Source of the DNA: an uncultured bacterium
GTDB lineage: Bacteria; Bacillota; Clostridia; Lachnospirales; Lachnospiraceae
Assembly (NCBI GenBank): GCA_905214875.1
Contig: CAJMNR010000013.1
Span: 12,020-76,019 of the forward strand
DNA length: 64,000 bases
Reading direction: 5' to 3'
The notes under the pieces were generated by a model that saw only the letters and a list, made by a program, of their open reading frames with translations, searched no databases and had not been told where the DNA came from. Each line of letters opens with the position of its first letter. Positions within the stretch are counted from its first letter, which is position 1. The position numbers and the translations under genes are program-made. Of the stretch, positions 8,388 to 16,373 are shown one piece after another.

Positions 8388-8570
8388 GTGGCAGGTAAAT
8401 TAAAAATTACTTTAGTTAAATCTACAATCGGTGCCGTTCCAAAAAACAGAAAAACTGTTGAAGCTCTTGGTCTTCGCAAACTTAACAAAACTGTTGAGAT
8501 GCCAGACAATGCTGCTGTAAGAGGAATGGTTCAACAAGTTAGACATTTAGTTAAGGTTGAAGAAATCTAA
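8388..8570 (+). CDS. rpmD: 50S ribosomal protein L30
   Basis: With GTG at 8388 the product is 60 residues (MAGKLKITLVKSTIGA), the normal L30 length. The in-frame GTG at 8379 adjoins the AGGAGG ribosome-binding site (8373-8378) with no spacing and is rejected. GLRKLNKTVEMPDNAAVRGM and the C-terminal VRHLVKVEEI are L30-like. The spacer before it contains a small inverted repeat (AGATCAGT-TACTGATCT). Confidence 0.96.
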   Translation: MAGKLKITLVKSTIGAVPKNRKTVEALGLRKLNKTVEMPDNAAVRGMVQQVRHLVKVEEI

Positions 8571-8600
8571 TATATAAGAATAAGTAAGGAGGTGCGCAGG

Positions 8601-9041
8601 ATGAATTTATCACAATTAAGTCCAGCTGAAGGCTCTAAACACAGCGACAACTTCAGAAGAGGTCGCGGTCATGCTTCAGGTAATGGTAAGACAGCTGGTA
8701 AAGGTCATAAAGGTCAAAAAGCTCGTTCAGGAGCTCCTAGAGTAGGTTTCGAAGGTGGCCAAATGCCATTATACAGAAGATTACCTAAGAGAGGTTTTAC
8801 AAACAGAAATTCTCGTGAAATCGTTGGTATCAACGTTGACATGTTAAATAGATTCGAAGACGGTGCTGTTGTAACTGTTGAATCTTTAGTAGAAATCGGT
8901 ATTGTTAAAAACCCTAAAGACGGAGTTAAAATCCTAGGAAATGGAGAATTAACTAAGAAGCTTGATGTTAAGGTTAACGCTTACAGTGCAACTGCAGTAG
9001 AGAAAATCAAAGCTCTTGGTGGAAATGCTGAGGTGATGTAG
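8601..9041 (+). CDS. rplO: 50S ribosomal protein L15
   Basis: L15 (146 residues) is a late-assembling 23S-binding protein. The start MNLSQLSPAEGSK is 9 nt after AAGGAGG and is preferred over GTG at 8592, which abuts the ribosome-binding site. The glycine/basic-rich L15 hallmark RGRGHASGNGKTAGKGHKGQ is followed by GFEGGQMPLYRRLPKRGF. Its end is only 1 nt from secY, whose ribosome-binding site lies inside rplO. Confidence 0.97.
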   Translation: MNLSQLSPAEGSKHSDNFRRGRGHASGNGKTAGKGHKGQKARSGAPRVGFEGGQMPLYRRLPKRGFTNRNSREIVGINVDMLNRFEDGAVVTVESLVEIGIVKNPKDGVKILGNGELTKKLDVKVNAYSATAVEKIKALGGNAEVM

Positions 9042-9042
9042 T

Positions 9043-10368
9043 ATGCTAGAGACAGTCCGAAATGCGTTTAAAGTTAAAGAAATAAGAAATAAGCTTTTAT
9101 TTACTTTTTTTGCACTGCTCATAGTAAGACTTGGATCTCAAATACCACTAAAAGGCGTTGATAAAACCGCTATTGCCCAATTATTGGGTAATAGCGATAC
9201 AATCAACTTCTTCGATGCAATGACAGGGGGTTCTTTAATGAACTTCTCTATTTTTGCATTAGGGATTTCACCATATATCACTGCATCAATCATTATGCAG
9301 TTGTTAACTATTTGTATTCCTAGCTTAGAGGAAATGCAAAAAGATGGTGAAGACGGACGCAAAAAAATTACTAAGTATACAAGATACATGAACATTGGAT
9401 TATCAATTATCCAAGCTACTGCTATGGTTATCGGTTTCTCAGCATACGATGGTATTAACATTGACAATGCGACAGGCTATATCGTAGCAATTACAGCTTT
9501 AGTTGCTGGTTCAGCATTCTTAATGTGGTTAGGAGATCGCATCTCTGAGCACGGTGTTGGTAATGGTATCTCTATTATCTTAACGATTAATATTGTTTAC
9601 AAATTACCTACAGATGCTAAAAACTTATGGACTCAGTTCGTAAGCAGTGCTGGTAACACAGTTAATAGTATTATTGCTGTTGTTGTAATTGTAGCACTTA
9701 TCGTTGGTCTTGTTTTCTTTATCAACCTATTAAATGGTGGAGAAAGAAGAATTCCTGTACAATATGCTAAAAAAGTACAAGGAAGAAAAATGGTTGGTGG
9801 ACAATCTTCCCACATTCCATTAAAAGTAAATACAGCTGGTGTTATTCCAGTTATCTTTGCAAGTTCTTTAATGCAATTCCCAATATTAATTGCAAGTTTC
9901 TTTGGTGTTCAACCTGGAACAGGCAATTTTGGTCAAAAAGTATTAAAGTTACTTAGCCAAAGTAGTTGGTTTAAAGTATCTAGCTTAAGTGAGTTTAAAT
10001 ATTCATTAGGTTTAGTAATCTACATTGTATTACTAATCTTTTTTGCATATTTCTACACTACAATTACTTTCAATCCAATGGAAGTATCTAATAATATGAA
10101 GAAACAAGGCGGGTTCATTCCGGGTATTCGTCCTGGTAAACCAACAACTGATTTCTTAACTAGAATTCTTAATTCTATTGTATTAATTGGAGCAGTTGGT
10201 CTTGCAATCATCGCCGTTATTCCAATTATATGTTCTGGAGTATTCGGTGCTTCTGTTAACTTTGGTGGAACTTCACTTATCATTATCGCTGGTGTAGTAC
10301 TTGAGACGATCAAACAGGTGGAATCACTAATGTTAGTTCGTCATTACAAAGGCTTCCTCAACGATTAA
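9043..10368 (+). CDS. secY: Preprotein translocase subunit SecY
   Basis: SecY (441 residues) is the channel-forming subunit of the Sec translocon in the membrane. The sequence shows about ten hydrophobic segments. The first begins NKLLFTFFALLIVRLGSQIPL. Family motifs include GISPYITASIIMQLL, the GDRISEHGVGNGISIIL loop, and the basic cytosolic loops GGERRIPVQYAKK and GFIPGIRPGKPT that contact the ribosome and SecA. It closes the spc block. A strong hairpin about 65 nt downstream suggests that transcription partly ends here, before adk. Confidence 0.98.
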   Translation: MLETVRNAFKVKEIRNKLLFTFFALLIVRLGSQIPLKGVDKTAIAQLLGNSDTINFFDAMTGGSLMNFSIFALGISPYITASIIMQLLTICIPSLEEMQKDGEDGRKKITKYTRYMNIGLSIIQATAMVIGFSAYDGINIDNATGYIVAITALVAGSAFLMWLGDRISEHGVGNGISIILTINIVYKLPTDAKNLWTQFVSSAGNTVNSIIAVVVIVALIVGLVFFINLLNGGERRIPVQYAKKVQGRKMVGGQSSHIPLKVNTAGVIPVIFASSLMQFPILIASFFGVQPGTGNFGQKVLKLLSQSSWFKVSSLSEFKYSLGLVIYIVLLIFFAYFYTTITFNPMEVSNNMKKQGGFIPGIRPGKPTTDFLTRILNSIVLIGAVGLAIIAVIPIICSGVFGASVNFGGTSLIIIAGVVLETIKQVESLMLVRHYKGFLND

Positions 10369-10434
10369 ACTTAAATATAGTAACGATTCATAGTAATAAC
10401 CAATGGGTAGTTACTTGATATTTACATAAGAAGA

Positions 10435-10464
10435 CCATCGCTTAGATTAAGCGATGGGTTCTTG
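10435..10464 (+). terminator. Rho-independent terminator after secY
   Basis: A perfect 10-bp stem CCATCGCTTA / TAAGCGATGG (10435-10444 / 10448-10457) with a 3-nt loop is followed by a T-rich tail (GGTTCTTGTGTTT). It probably ends or attenuates the S10-spc transcript. The T-tract is interrupted, so read-through into adk is possible. Confidence 0.75.
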
Positions 10465-10509
10465 TGTTTATGAAAGAAGTAGATAGTGGTGAATTTATAT
10501 AGGGGTAAG

Positions 10510-10610
10510 TGAATAGTGAAAAGTGAATTTACAGTATGATGAATATTTCTCATATTTCAGACAATAATCTAAAGAAGTGGATTAGAGGGCTGATCACCTT
10601 TCACTATTCA
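10510..10610 (+). repeat. 12-bp inverted repeat in the secY-adk spacer
   Basis: TGAATAGTGAAA (10510-10521) is the exact reverse complement of TTTCACTATTCA (10599-10610), with a 77-nt loop. Further AGTGAA-like units flank both arms. The arrangement resembles the repeats at 6738-6851. The 296-nt spacer between secY and adk holds only this repeat and the terminator; no gene is visible in it. Confidence 0.65.
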
Positions 10611-10664
10611 TTTTTCACATATATGATTACATCCAAAAACTATTCTAAGATGGAGGATTTTATA

Positions 10665-11309
10665 ATGAAAATTGTTATGTTAGGTGCTCCTGGAGCAGGA
10701 AAAGGTACTCAAGCCAAAAAAATCGCTGAAAAATATCAATTACCTCACATCTCCACAGGCGATATTTTTAGAGCAAATATCAAGAATGGCACAGAGTTAG
10801 GAAAAAAAGCGAAAACTTATATGGATCAAGGATTACTAGTTCCAGATGAATTAGTTGTTGATTTAGTAGTAGATCGTTTAAAACAAGACGATTGTAAGAA
10901 TGGTTATATCTTAGATGGTTTCCCACGTACTATTCCTCAAGCAGAAGCTTTAGATGCTGCTCTTAAGGCAATTGGTGAAACAATGGACTATGCTATCAAC
11001 GTAGAAGTTCCAGATGATAATATCATCAACCGTATGTCAGGCCGTCGTGCTTGTGTTTCTTGTGGAGCTACTTATCATGTACAATTCAACCCTACAAAAG
11101 TTGAAAACGTATGTGATGCATGTGGTGCTGAATTAATCCTTAGAGATGATGATAAAGCAGAAACAGTTAAGAAACGCCTTGATGTATATCATGATCAAAC
11201 ACAACCATTAATTGACTATTACAAAAATGCAGGTATCTTAGTTGATGTTGATGGTACGGTAGACATGAGTGAAGTATTCAATGCTATCGTTAAAATTCTT
11301 GGCGAATAA
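10665..11309 (+). CDS. adk: Adenylate kinase
   Basis: Adk interconverts ATP and AMP with two ADP in the cytoplasm. The 214-residue product has the P-loop GAPGAGKGTQ (residues 7-16), the AMP-binding segment HISTGDIFR, and the LID domain with a zinc-type cysteine set (CVSCG and CDACG), characteristic of Gram-positive long-form enzymes. The ATG at 10665 is chosen because MKIVMLGAPGAGKG is the family start and GGAGG lies 8 nt upstream. An upstream in-frame ATG (10536) would add 43 unrelated residues. Confidence 0.98.
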   Translation: MKIVMLGAPGAGKGTQAKKIAEKYQLPHISTGDIFRANIKNGTELGKKAKTYMDQGLLVPDELVVDLVVDRLKQDDCKNGYILDGFPRTIPQAEALDAALKAIGETMDYAINVEVPDDNIINRMSGRRACVSCGATYHVQFNPTKVENVCDACGAELILRDDDKAETVKKRLDVYHDQTQPLIDYYKNAGILVDVDGTVDMSEVFNAIVKILGE

Positions 11310-11326
11310 TTAGTGGGAGACTTAAG

Positions 11327-12082
11327 ATGTCGGTGACAATTAAATCAAAACATGAGATTGAGTTAATGCGCGAGGCAGGAAAAATCCTTGCAATCGTTCA
11401 TGATGAAATCGAAAAAATCATACGTCCAGGAATTACCACTTACGAAATCGATAAAATAGGGTATGATGTAATCAGGAGTCACGGTTGTATCCCATCCTTT
11501 TTGGATTATAATGGATATCCGGCTTCGATCTGCGTATCTGTTAACGATGAGGTTGTTCATGGAATTCCTTCGAAAGAAAGAATCATCCGTGAAGGAGACA
11601 TTGTTAGTGTCGATGCCGGAGTTATTTACAAAGGATATCATTCCGATGCTGCAAGAACTCATGCAGTTGGAGAAATTACACCAGAAGCAAGACGCTTAGT
11701 TGATGTAACAAAGCAAAGTTTCTTTGAAGGCATCAAATTTGCGAAAGCAGGAAATCATTTGCATGATATCTCAGCGGCAATCGAAGATTATGTAGTAGCT
11801 CAAGGTTATACAGTTGTACGAGATTTAGTAGGACATGGCATAGGTAGAGCTTTACATGAAGAACCTGAGATTCCGAACTTCAAGCAACGTAGAAGAGGAA
11901 TCAAATTAGTACCAGGCATGACGTTAGCCATAGAACCAATGGTAAATGCAGGACGTCCAGACGTTGTTTGGTTAGATGATGATTGGACTGTTGTAACACA
12001 CGACGGTTCCTTATCCGCTCACTATGAAAATACTGTTCTGATTACTGATGGTGAACCAGAAATTCTAAGCTATCATAAGTAA
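11327..12082 (+). CDS. map: Methionine aminopeptidase, type I
   Basis: The enzyme removes the initiator methionine from nascent proteins using a dinuclear metal centre. Metal ligands are visible in sequence order: D (VSVDAGVIYKGYHSDAARTHAVG), H (GHGIGRALHEEPEIPN), E (AIEPMVNAG) and a terminal E (YENTVLITDGEPE). At 251 residues it is a normal type Ia enzyme. It is 17 nt after adk with a modest ribosome-binding site (GGGAG), and probably shares the adk transcript, the usual adk-map-infA order. Confidence 0.98.
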   Translation: MSVTIKSKHEIELMREAGKILAIVHDEIEKIIRPGITTYEIDKIGYDVIRSHGCIPSFLDYNGYPASICVSVNDEVVHGIPSKERIIREGDIVSVDAGVIYKGYHSDAARTHAVGEITPEARRLVDVTKQSFFEGIKFAKAGNHLHDISAAIEDYVVAQGYTVVRDLVGHGIGRALHEEPEIPNFKQRRRGIKLVPGMTLAIEPMVNAGRPDVVWLDDDWTVVTHDGSLSAHYENTVLITDGEPEILSYHK

Positions 12083-12100
12083 ATAGGTAAGGAAGAATAC

Positions 12101-12382
12101 ATGGATAATATTATGGTTGGAACTATTGTTAAATCAATAGCTGGACATGATCAAGATAATTTATTTGTAATAGTAAATGTCGAAAATGAATATGTCTATT
12201 TAGTAGATGGAAAAACACGTTTATTAAGTAAGCCAAAGAAAAAAAAGCTTAAGCATATTCAGGTTATTAGTAGTGTAAACGAAACATTTGTGGATCAATG
12301 GAGTAGTAATCTATTATTAGATTCACATGTTAAAAAAATAATTCGTAATGAATTAAAAAAGTTAAATGATGTCCATCAATAG
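12101..12382 (+). CDS. KOW-domain RNA-binding protein (L14e-like)
   Basis: This 93-residue basic protein opens with a KOW-like strand pair (VGTIVKSIAGHDQDNLFVIVNVENEYVYLVDG) and then a lysine cluster (KPKKKKLKHIQ). Small KOW proteins of this type sit between map and infA in many clostridia and are annotated as RNA-binding. Their function is not established. The gene is 18 nt after map and 27 nt before infA, so it is very likely cotranscribed and translation-related. Confidence 0.85.
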   Translation: MDNIMVGTIVKSIAGHDQDNLFVIVNVENEYVYLVDGKTRLLSKPKKKKLKHIQVISSVNETFVDQWSSNLLLDSHVKKIIRNELKKLNDVHQ

Positions 12383-12409
12383 TTAGTTATGATTTAGGAG
12401 GTTAGTAAA

Positions 12410-12628
12410 ATGTCTAAAGCTGACGTATTAGAAGTAGAAGGTACTGTAATTGAAAAATTACCTAATGCAATGTTTCAAGTGGAACTTGAAAATGGCCACA
12501 AAGTGTTAGCGCACATTAGTGGCAAATTAAGAATGAACTTCATTCGAATTTTACCTGGGGATAAAGTTACAATCGAGCTTTCTCCTTATGATTTAACAAA
12601 AGGTAGAATAATTTGGCGTGACAAGTAA
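12410..12628 (+). CDS. infA: Translation initiation factor IF-1
   Basis: IF-1 (72 residues) is a single OB-fold factor that occupies the ribosomal A site during initiation. The sequence DVLEVEGTVIEKLPNAMFQVELENGHKVLAHISGK is unmistakable; it ends with GDKVTIELSPYDLTKGRI. The ribosome-binding site is TTAGGAGG. The region after the stop contains a promoter for rpmJ. Confidence 0.99.
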   Translation: MSKADVLEVEGTVIEKLPNAMFQVELENGHKVLAHISGKLRMNFIRILPGDKVTIELSPYDLTKGRIIWRDK

Positions 12629-12636
12629 AATTTCGC

Positions 12637-12665
12637 TTGCATTATAGAACTTTTTTTGATATAAT
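12637..12665 (+). promoter_or_regulatory. Sigma-A type promoter before rpmJ
   Basis: TTGCAT (12637-12642), a 17-nt spacer and a perfect TATAAT (12660-12665) lie 34 nt before the rpmJ start. The position suggests that the alpha-operon genes can be transcribed separately from adk-map-infA. Confidence 0.7.
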
Positions 12666-12698
12666 AGCAAGTGGACTTTTTGAAAGGAGAGATTTACT

Positions 12699-12812
12699 GT
12701 GAAAGTAAGATCATCAGTCAAACCGATTTGCGAAAAATGCAAAATCATTAAAAGAAAAGGATCTATCAGAGTAATCTGCGAAAATCCAAAACACAAACAA
12801 AGACAAGGCTAA
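12699..12812 (+). CDS. rpmJ: 50S ribosomal protein L36 (zinc form)
   Basis: This 37-residue gene is read as GTG AAA GTA AGA, giving MKVRSSVKPICEKCKIIKRK and so on, ending HKQRQG. Zinc ligands C11, C14, C27 and H32 are all present, so it is the C+ form. The GAAAGGAGAG ribosome-binding site is 8 nt upstream. L36 stabilises 23S rRNA helices in the large subunit. It precedes an unusually long spacer to rpsM. Confidence 0.97.
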   Translation: MKVRSSVKPICEKCKIIKRKGSIRVICENPKHKQRQG

Positions 12813-13232
12813 TAACAATAACACGGCTGTGATATTGTTTTAAGTATTCGAGAAAGCTTATTTTAGTAATAAGGATTCGGCTATGAATACTATTTATTCG
12901 ATAAGTAACACTCGAATCATATATATATTAATAGCCAGTCTTGCTTTCTGTGTTACAATTTGCCTTAGTGGCAAGTGCGTTATGAATAACGTACGACTTT
13001 GGGCGCAAGTATGAAACGCTTACGTACCACATTGTGATATTATGGGTGCATTCAATGAAAGAATGTGTTTTAGAGGTAAATAATTACCATCTAATGTATT
13101 TATGTGTAAATACATCATAATTTAAAGCGGCTGCCCTGCATGAAACACTAGGATGTGTTGTAGATGCAAACTATTTAAAAATGTTTCAATTAAACGATTA
13201 AGAATCGATATTTTTATGGAGGTGTAATACAC
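12813..13232 (+). promoter_or_regulatory. Long structured spacer / leader before rpsM
   Basis: No ORF with a ribosome-binding site is seen in these 420 nt. From about 12960 there is a succession of short hairpins: CGTTAT/ATAACG (near 12978-12992), CATTC/GAATG (near 13051-13067), GTATTTA/TAAATAC (near 13097-13114), AACAC/GTGTT (near 13144-13159) and CGATT/AATCG (near 13194-13206). Alpha operons in other bacteria are autoregulated by S4 through leader structures upstream of S13. By position and structure this is a candidate leader, but no known motif was recognised. Confidence 0.5.
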
Positions 13233-13601
13233 ATGGCTCGTATCAGTGGTGTAGATTTACCAAGAGAAAAACGTGTAGAAATCGGACTTACTTACATTTA
13301 TGGTATCGGTAGAGTAAGCTCCAACCGTATTCTTGCTGCAGCTAATGTTAATCCTGACACTCGTGTTAGAGATTTAACTGATGAAGAAGTTGCAAGAATT
13401 CGTGACATTATTGACGAAACAACAACTGTTGAAGGTGATTTACGTAGAGAAATCGCTCTTAATATTAAGAGATTACAAGAGATTGGTTGCTACAGAGGAA
13501 TTCGTCATAGAAAAGGACTTCCAGTTCGTGGTCAAAAAACTAAGACAAACGCAAGAACAAGAAAAGGTCCAAAACGTACAGTAGCGAACAAGAAGAAATA
13601 A
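13233..13601 (+). CDS. rpsM: 30S ribosomal protein S13
   Basis: S13 (122 residues) lies in the 30S head and contacts P-site tRNA. The start ARISGVDLPREKRVEIGLTYIYGIG and the tail RGLPVRGQKTKTNARTRKGPKR-type sequence are both visible. The ATG follows ATGGAGGTG. It opens the alpha operon rpsM-rpsK-rpsD-rpoA-rplQ, in the canonical order. Confidence 0.98.
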   Translation: MARISGVDLPREKRVEIGLTYIYGIGRVSSNRILAAANVNPDTRVRDLTDEEVARIRDIIDETTTVEGDLRREIALNIKRLQEIGCYRGIRHRKGLPVRGQKTKTNARTRKGPKRTVANKKK

Positions 13602-13619
13602 TATTAGGAGGGTTTGTTA

Positions 13620-14015
13620 ATGGCTAAGAAAGTTACAAAAAAAGTGACTAAAAAACGTGTGAAAAAGAACGTTGATCGCGGACAAGCACACATTCAGTCA
13701 TCTTTTAATAATACAATTGTTACGCTTACAGATGCAGAAGGTAATGCTCTTTCTTGGGCAAGTGCAGGTGGATTAGGATTCAGAGGATCCAAAAAATCTA
13801 CTCCTTACGCAGCTCAAATGGCAGCTGAAACTGCAGCTAAAGCAGCAATCATTCATGGTTTAAAATCAGTAGAAGTTATGGTAAAAGGTCCTGGATCAGG
13901 TAGAGAAGCAGCTATTCGTGCTCTTCAAGCTTGTGGTATCGAAGTAACAAGCATCAAAGATGTAACTCCAGTTCCACACAATGGATGTAGACCACCAAAA
14001 CGTAGAAGAGTCTAA
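13620..14015 (+). CDS. rpsK: 30S ribosomal protein S11
   Basis: The 131-residue product has a lysine-rich N-terminus (MAKKVTKKVTKKRVKKNVDRG), then the S11 core AHIQSSFNNTIVTLTDAEGN and the C-terminal DVTPVPHNGCRPPKRRRV. S11 shapes the platform and E site. The ATG at 13620 is 7 nt after AGGAGGG. An in-frame TTG at 13614 is too close to that site. Confidence 0.98.
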   Translation: MAKKVTKKVTKKRVKKNVDRGQAHIQSSFNNTIVTLTDAEGNALSWASAGGLGFRGSKKSTPYAAQMAAETAAKAAIIHGLKSVEVMVKGPGSGREAAIRALQACGIEVTSIKDVTPVPHNGCRPPKRRRV

Positions 14016-14030
14016 TTAGGAGGTATAACA

Positions 14031-14627
14031 ATGGCAAGAGACATGAGTCCTGTTCTTAAAAGATGTAGATCACTTGGTTTAGACCCTGTATTCATGGGAT
14101 TATCCAAAAAATCTAACAGACAATCTGCAAGAGCTGGTAAGAAAACAAGCGAATACGGATTACAATTAAGAGAAAAACAAAAAGCAAAATTTATCTATGG
14201 TGTTTTAGAAAAACCTTTCAGAAATATGTTTGCTAAAGCTAAGAAAATCAAAACTGGAACTACAGGTGAAAACCTTATGATCCTTCTTGAACTTAGATTA
14301 GATAACGTAGTTTACAGAATGGGTTATGCTAGAACAAGAAAAGAAGCTAGACAGATCGTAGATCACAAACATGTTTTAGTTAATGGTAAATTAGTTAACA
14401 TCCCAAGCTACCAAGTAAAAGCTGGTGATGTAATTGAAATTAAAGAAAAATTCAAGAGCGCTCAAAGATATAAAGATATCTTAGAAGTAACTGATGCAAA
14501 ATTAGTTCCTGCTTGGTTAGAAGCTGACCATGAAAAACTTTCTGGTGTAGTTAAAGAATTACCAACTAGAGATCAAATTGATGTTCCAGTTAACGAAGTG
14601 CTTATCGTTGAGTTGTATTCTAAATAA
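14031..14627 (+). CDS. rpsD: 30S ribosomal protein S4
   Basis: S4 (198 residues) initiates 30S assembly and helps unwind mRNA. The S4 RNA-binding domain is visible in LELRLDNVVYRMGYARTRKEARQ and VDHKHVLVNGKLVNIPSYQV (about residues 85-130). The N-terminus lacks a zinc-cysteine cluster. S4 is the classical repressor of alpha operons. A structured 136-nt spacer separates it from rpoA. Confidence 0.98.
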   Translation: MARDMSPVLKRCRSLGLDPVFMGLSKKSNRQSARAGKKTSEYGLQLREKQKAKFIYGVLEKPFRNMFAKAKKIKTGTTGENLMILLELRLDNVVYRMGYARTRKEARQIVDHKHVLVNGKLVNIPSYQVKAGDVIEIKEKFKSAQRYKDILEVTDAKLVPAWLEADHEKLSGVVKELPTRDQIDVPVNEVLIVELYSK

Positions 14628-14638
14628 TAGGCATATAA

Positions 14639-14710
14639 TCTCCCGCTGGCAATATGTATTGTCAGCCTGGAGAGTATATATCAGGGTAGACATGTTCTCT
14701 CCGGTATATA
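14639..14710 (+). promoter_or_regulatory. Candidate switching RNA element between rpsD and rpoA
   Basis: A 9-bp hairpin (GCTGGCAAT 14645-14653 with ATTGTCAGC 14658-14666, loop ATGT) is flanked by TCTCC (14639-14643) and GGAGAG (14669-14674), extending the stem. GGAGAG can instead pair with CTCTCC (14697-14702), and TATATA follows both of these last two arms. The three mutually exclusive segments suggest alternative folds or an RNase III-type processing site. No T-tract follows, so it is not a simple terminator. Confidence 0.55.
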
Positions 14711-14763
14711 TGCTGTATTATTAATACCCTCAATTAATTATAACTTAAAAGGAGGGTCCTTTC

Positions 14764-15723
14764 GTGTTTGATTTCGAAAAACCAAAAATTGAGATTGCAG
14801 AAATATCTGAAGATAAAAAGTTTGGACGTTTTGTAGTAGAGCCTTTAGAGAGAGGTTATGGTACAACTTTAGGTAATTCTTTAAGAAGAATCATGCTTTC
14901 CTCTTTACCAGGTGCTGCAGTTAGTCAAATTAAAATTGACGGTGTTGTACATGAGTTTAGCTCAATTCCTGGCGTTAAGGAAGATGTTACTGAAATCATT
15001 ATGAATATCAAGAGTTTGGCTATCAAAAACAACAGTGAAACTAATGAACCTAAGACAGCATATATAGAATTCGAAGGTGAAGGAGTTGTAACTGCTCGCG
15101 ATATTCAAGCTGGACCAGATATCGAAATTTTAAATCCTGACACAGTAATCGCTACTTTAAGCGGTGGTTCTGATTGTAAACTTTACATGGAGCTTACTAT
15201 CACTAAAGGTAGAGGTTATATTAGTGCGGATAAAAATAAAAATGAAGATTCATTAATTGGTGTTATTCCAATTGATTCAATCTATACACCAGTTGAACGT
15301 GTGAATCTTGCAGTTGAAAATACACGTGTAGGTCAAATCACAGATTATGATAAACTTACATTAGATGTATGGACAAATGGAACTCTCGCTCCAGACGAAG
15401 CAGTATCTTTAGCTGCAAAAGTCTTAAGCGAACATTTAAATTCCTTTATCGATCTTTCTGAAAGTGCTAAATCAGTTGATGTTATGGTAGAAAAAGAAGA
15501 TAATGAAAAAGAAAAAGTTCTTGAAATGAGTATTGATGAACTTGAACTTTCTGTTCGTTCTTACAATTGCTTAAAGAGAGCTGGAATCAATACTGTAGAG
15601 GAATTGACTAACAGAACTTCTGAAGACATGATGAAAGTCCGTAACTTAGGACGTAAATCCTTAGAAGAAGTTCTTGCTAAGCTAAAAGAGCTTGGATTAT
15701 CACTAAATCTAAGCGACGAATAA
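14764..15723 (+). CDS. rpoA: DNA-directed RNA polymerase subunit alpha
   Basis: Alpha (319 residues) dimerises to start polymerase assembly and contacts promoter UP elements and activators. The N-terminal domain has FVVEPLERGYGTTLGNSLRRIMLSSL in two recognisable halves. The C-terminal domain, with two helix-hairpin-helix segments, contains RSYNCLKRAGINTVEEL and MMKVRNLGRKSLEEVLAKL. GTG is the start, 8 nt after GGAGGGT. It is followed by rplQ after 17 nt. Confidence 0.98.
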   Translation: MFDFEKPKIEIAEISEDKKFGRFVVEPLERGYGTTLGNSLRRIMLSSLPGAAVSQIKIDGVVHEFSSIPGVKEDVTEIIMNIKSLAIKNNSETNEPKTAYIEFEGEGVVTARDIQAGPDIEILNPDTVIATLSGGSDCKLYMELTITKGRGYISADKNKNEDSLIGVIPIDSIYTPVERVNLAVENTRVGQITDYDKLTLDVWTNGTLAPDEAVSLAAKVLSEHLNSFIDLSESAKSVDVMVEKEDNEKEKVLEMSIDELELSVRSYNCLKRAGINTVEELTNRTSEDMMKVRNLGRKSLEEVLAKLKELGLSLNLSDE

Positions 15724-15740
15724 TTTAGGAGGTAAGCTAA

Positions 15741-16277
15741 ATGGCAGGCTATAGAAAACTTGGAAGAACTTCCAGTCAAAGAAAAGCTTTATTAAGAAAC
15801 CAAGTAACTAACCTATTATATAATGGTAAAATCGTTACTACTGAAGCTAAGGCTAAAGAAATCCGTAAAATTGCTGAGCGTATGATTACATTAGCTGTAA
15901 AAGAAAAAGATAACTTCGAAACTGTTACAGTTACTGCAAAAGTTGCTCGTAAAGATAAAGATGGTAAAAGAGTTAAAGAGGTTGTTGATGGTAAGAAAGT
16001 TACTGTTTTTGACGAAGTTCAAAAAGAAGTTCAAAAAGACAGTGCTTCCAGATTACATGCTAGAAGACAAATGCTTAAAGTTCTTTACCCTGTTACTGAA
16101 GTACCAACAGAAGCTGCTGGTAAAAAACGTAACACTAAATCTGTAGATATGACTGAAAAGTTATTCACAGAAATCGCTCCAAAGTATGCTGACCGTAAAG
16201 GTGGTTACACTCGTATCGTTAAGATCGGACCACGTAAAGGTGACGCAGCTATGGAAGTTCTTATTGAATTAGTTTAA
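15741..16277 (+). CDS. rplQ: 50S ribosomal protein L17 with internal insertion
   Basis: L17 lies near the tunnel exit. The N-terminal half is standard (MAGYRKLGRTSSQRKALLRN, then TTEAKAKEIRKIAERMI), and the end KGGYTRIVKIGPRKGDAAMEV is canonical. At 178 residues it is about 55 longer than Bacillus L17. The extra, highly charged segment (roughly residues 70-125, including KDKDGKRVKEVVDGKKVTVF) separates the two conserved parts. Such long L17 forms are known in Lachnospiraceae. A strong terminator ends the operon just downstream. Confidence 0.96.
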   Translation: MAGYRKLGRTSSQRKALLRNQVTNLLYNGKIVTTEAKAKEIRKIAERMITLAVKEKDNFETVTVTAKVARKDKDGKRVKEVVDGKKVTVFDEVQKEVQKDSASRLHARRQMLKVLYPVTEVPTEAAGKKRNTKSVDMTEKLFTEIAPKYADRKGGYTRIVKIGPRKGDAAMEVLIELV

Positions 16278-16294
16278 TAAGTATTTTTATATAG

Positions 16295-16326
16295 AGCCTC
16301 AAGTCTTAGGACTTGGGGCTTTTTTG
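16295..16326 (+). terminator. Terminator of the alpha operon (after rplQ)
   Basis: An 11-bp stem AGCCTCAAGTC / GACTTGGGGCT (16295-16305 / 16310-16320, one G-T pair) with loop TTAG is followed by an uninterrupted T-run. It is a textbook intrinsic terminator 17 nt after rplQ. Confidence 0.93.
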
Positions 16327-16373
16327 ATTGGAAATTTATCAATGTATTATTACGTGTTTACATGGATGAGTCC

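Noticed and set aside
10536..10664. An N-terminally extended adenylate kinase starting at 10536
   Set aside because: The 43 extra residues run through an inverted repeat and are unlike any Adk. The ATG at 10665 has the ribosome-binding site and the family start.
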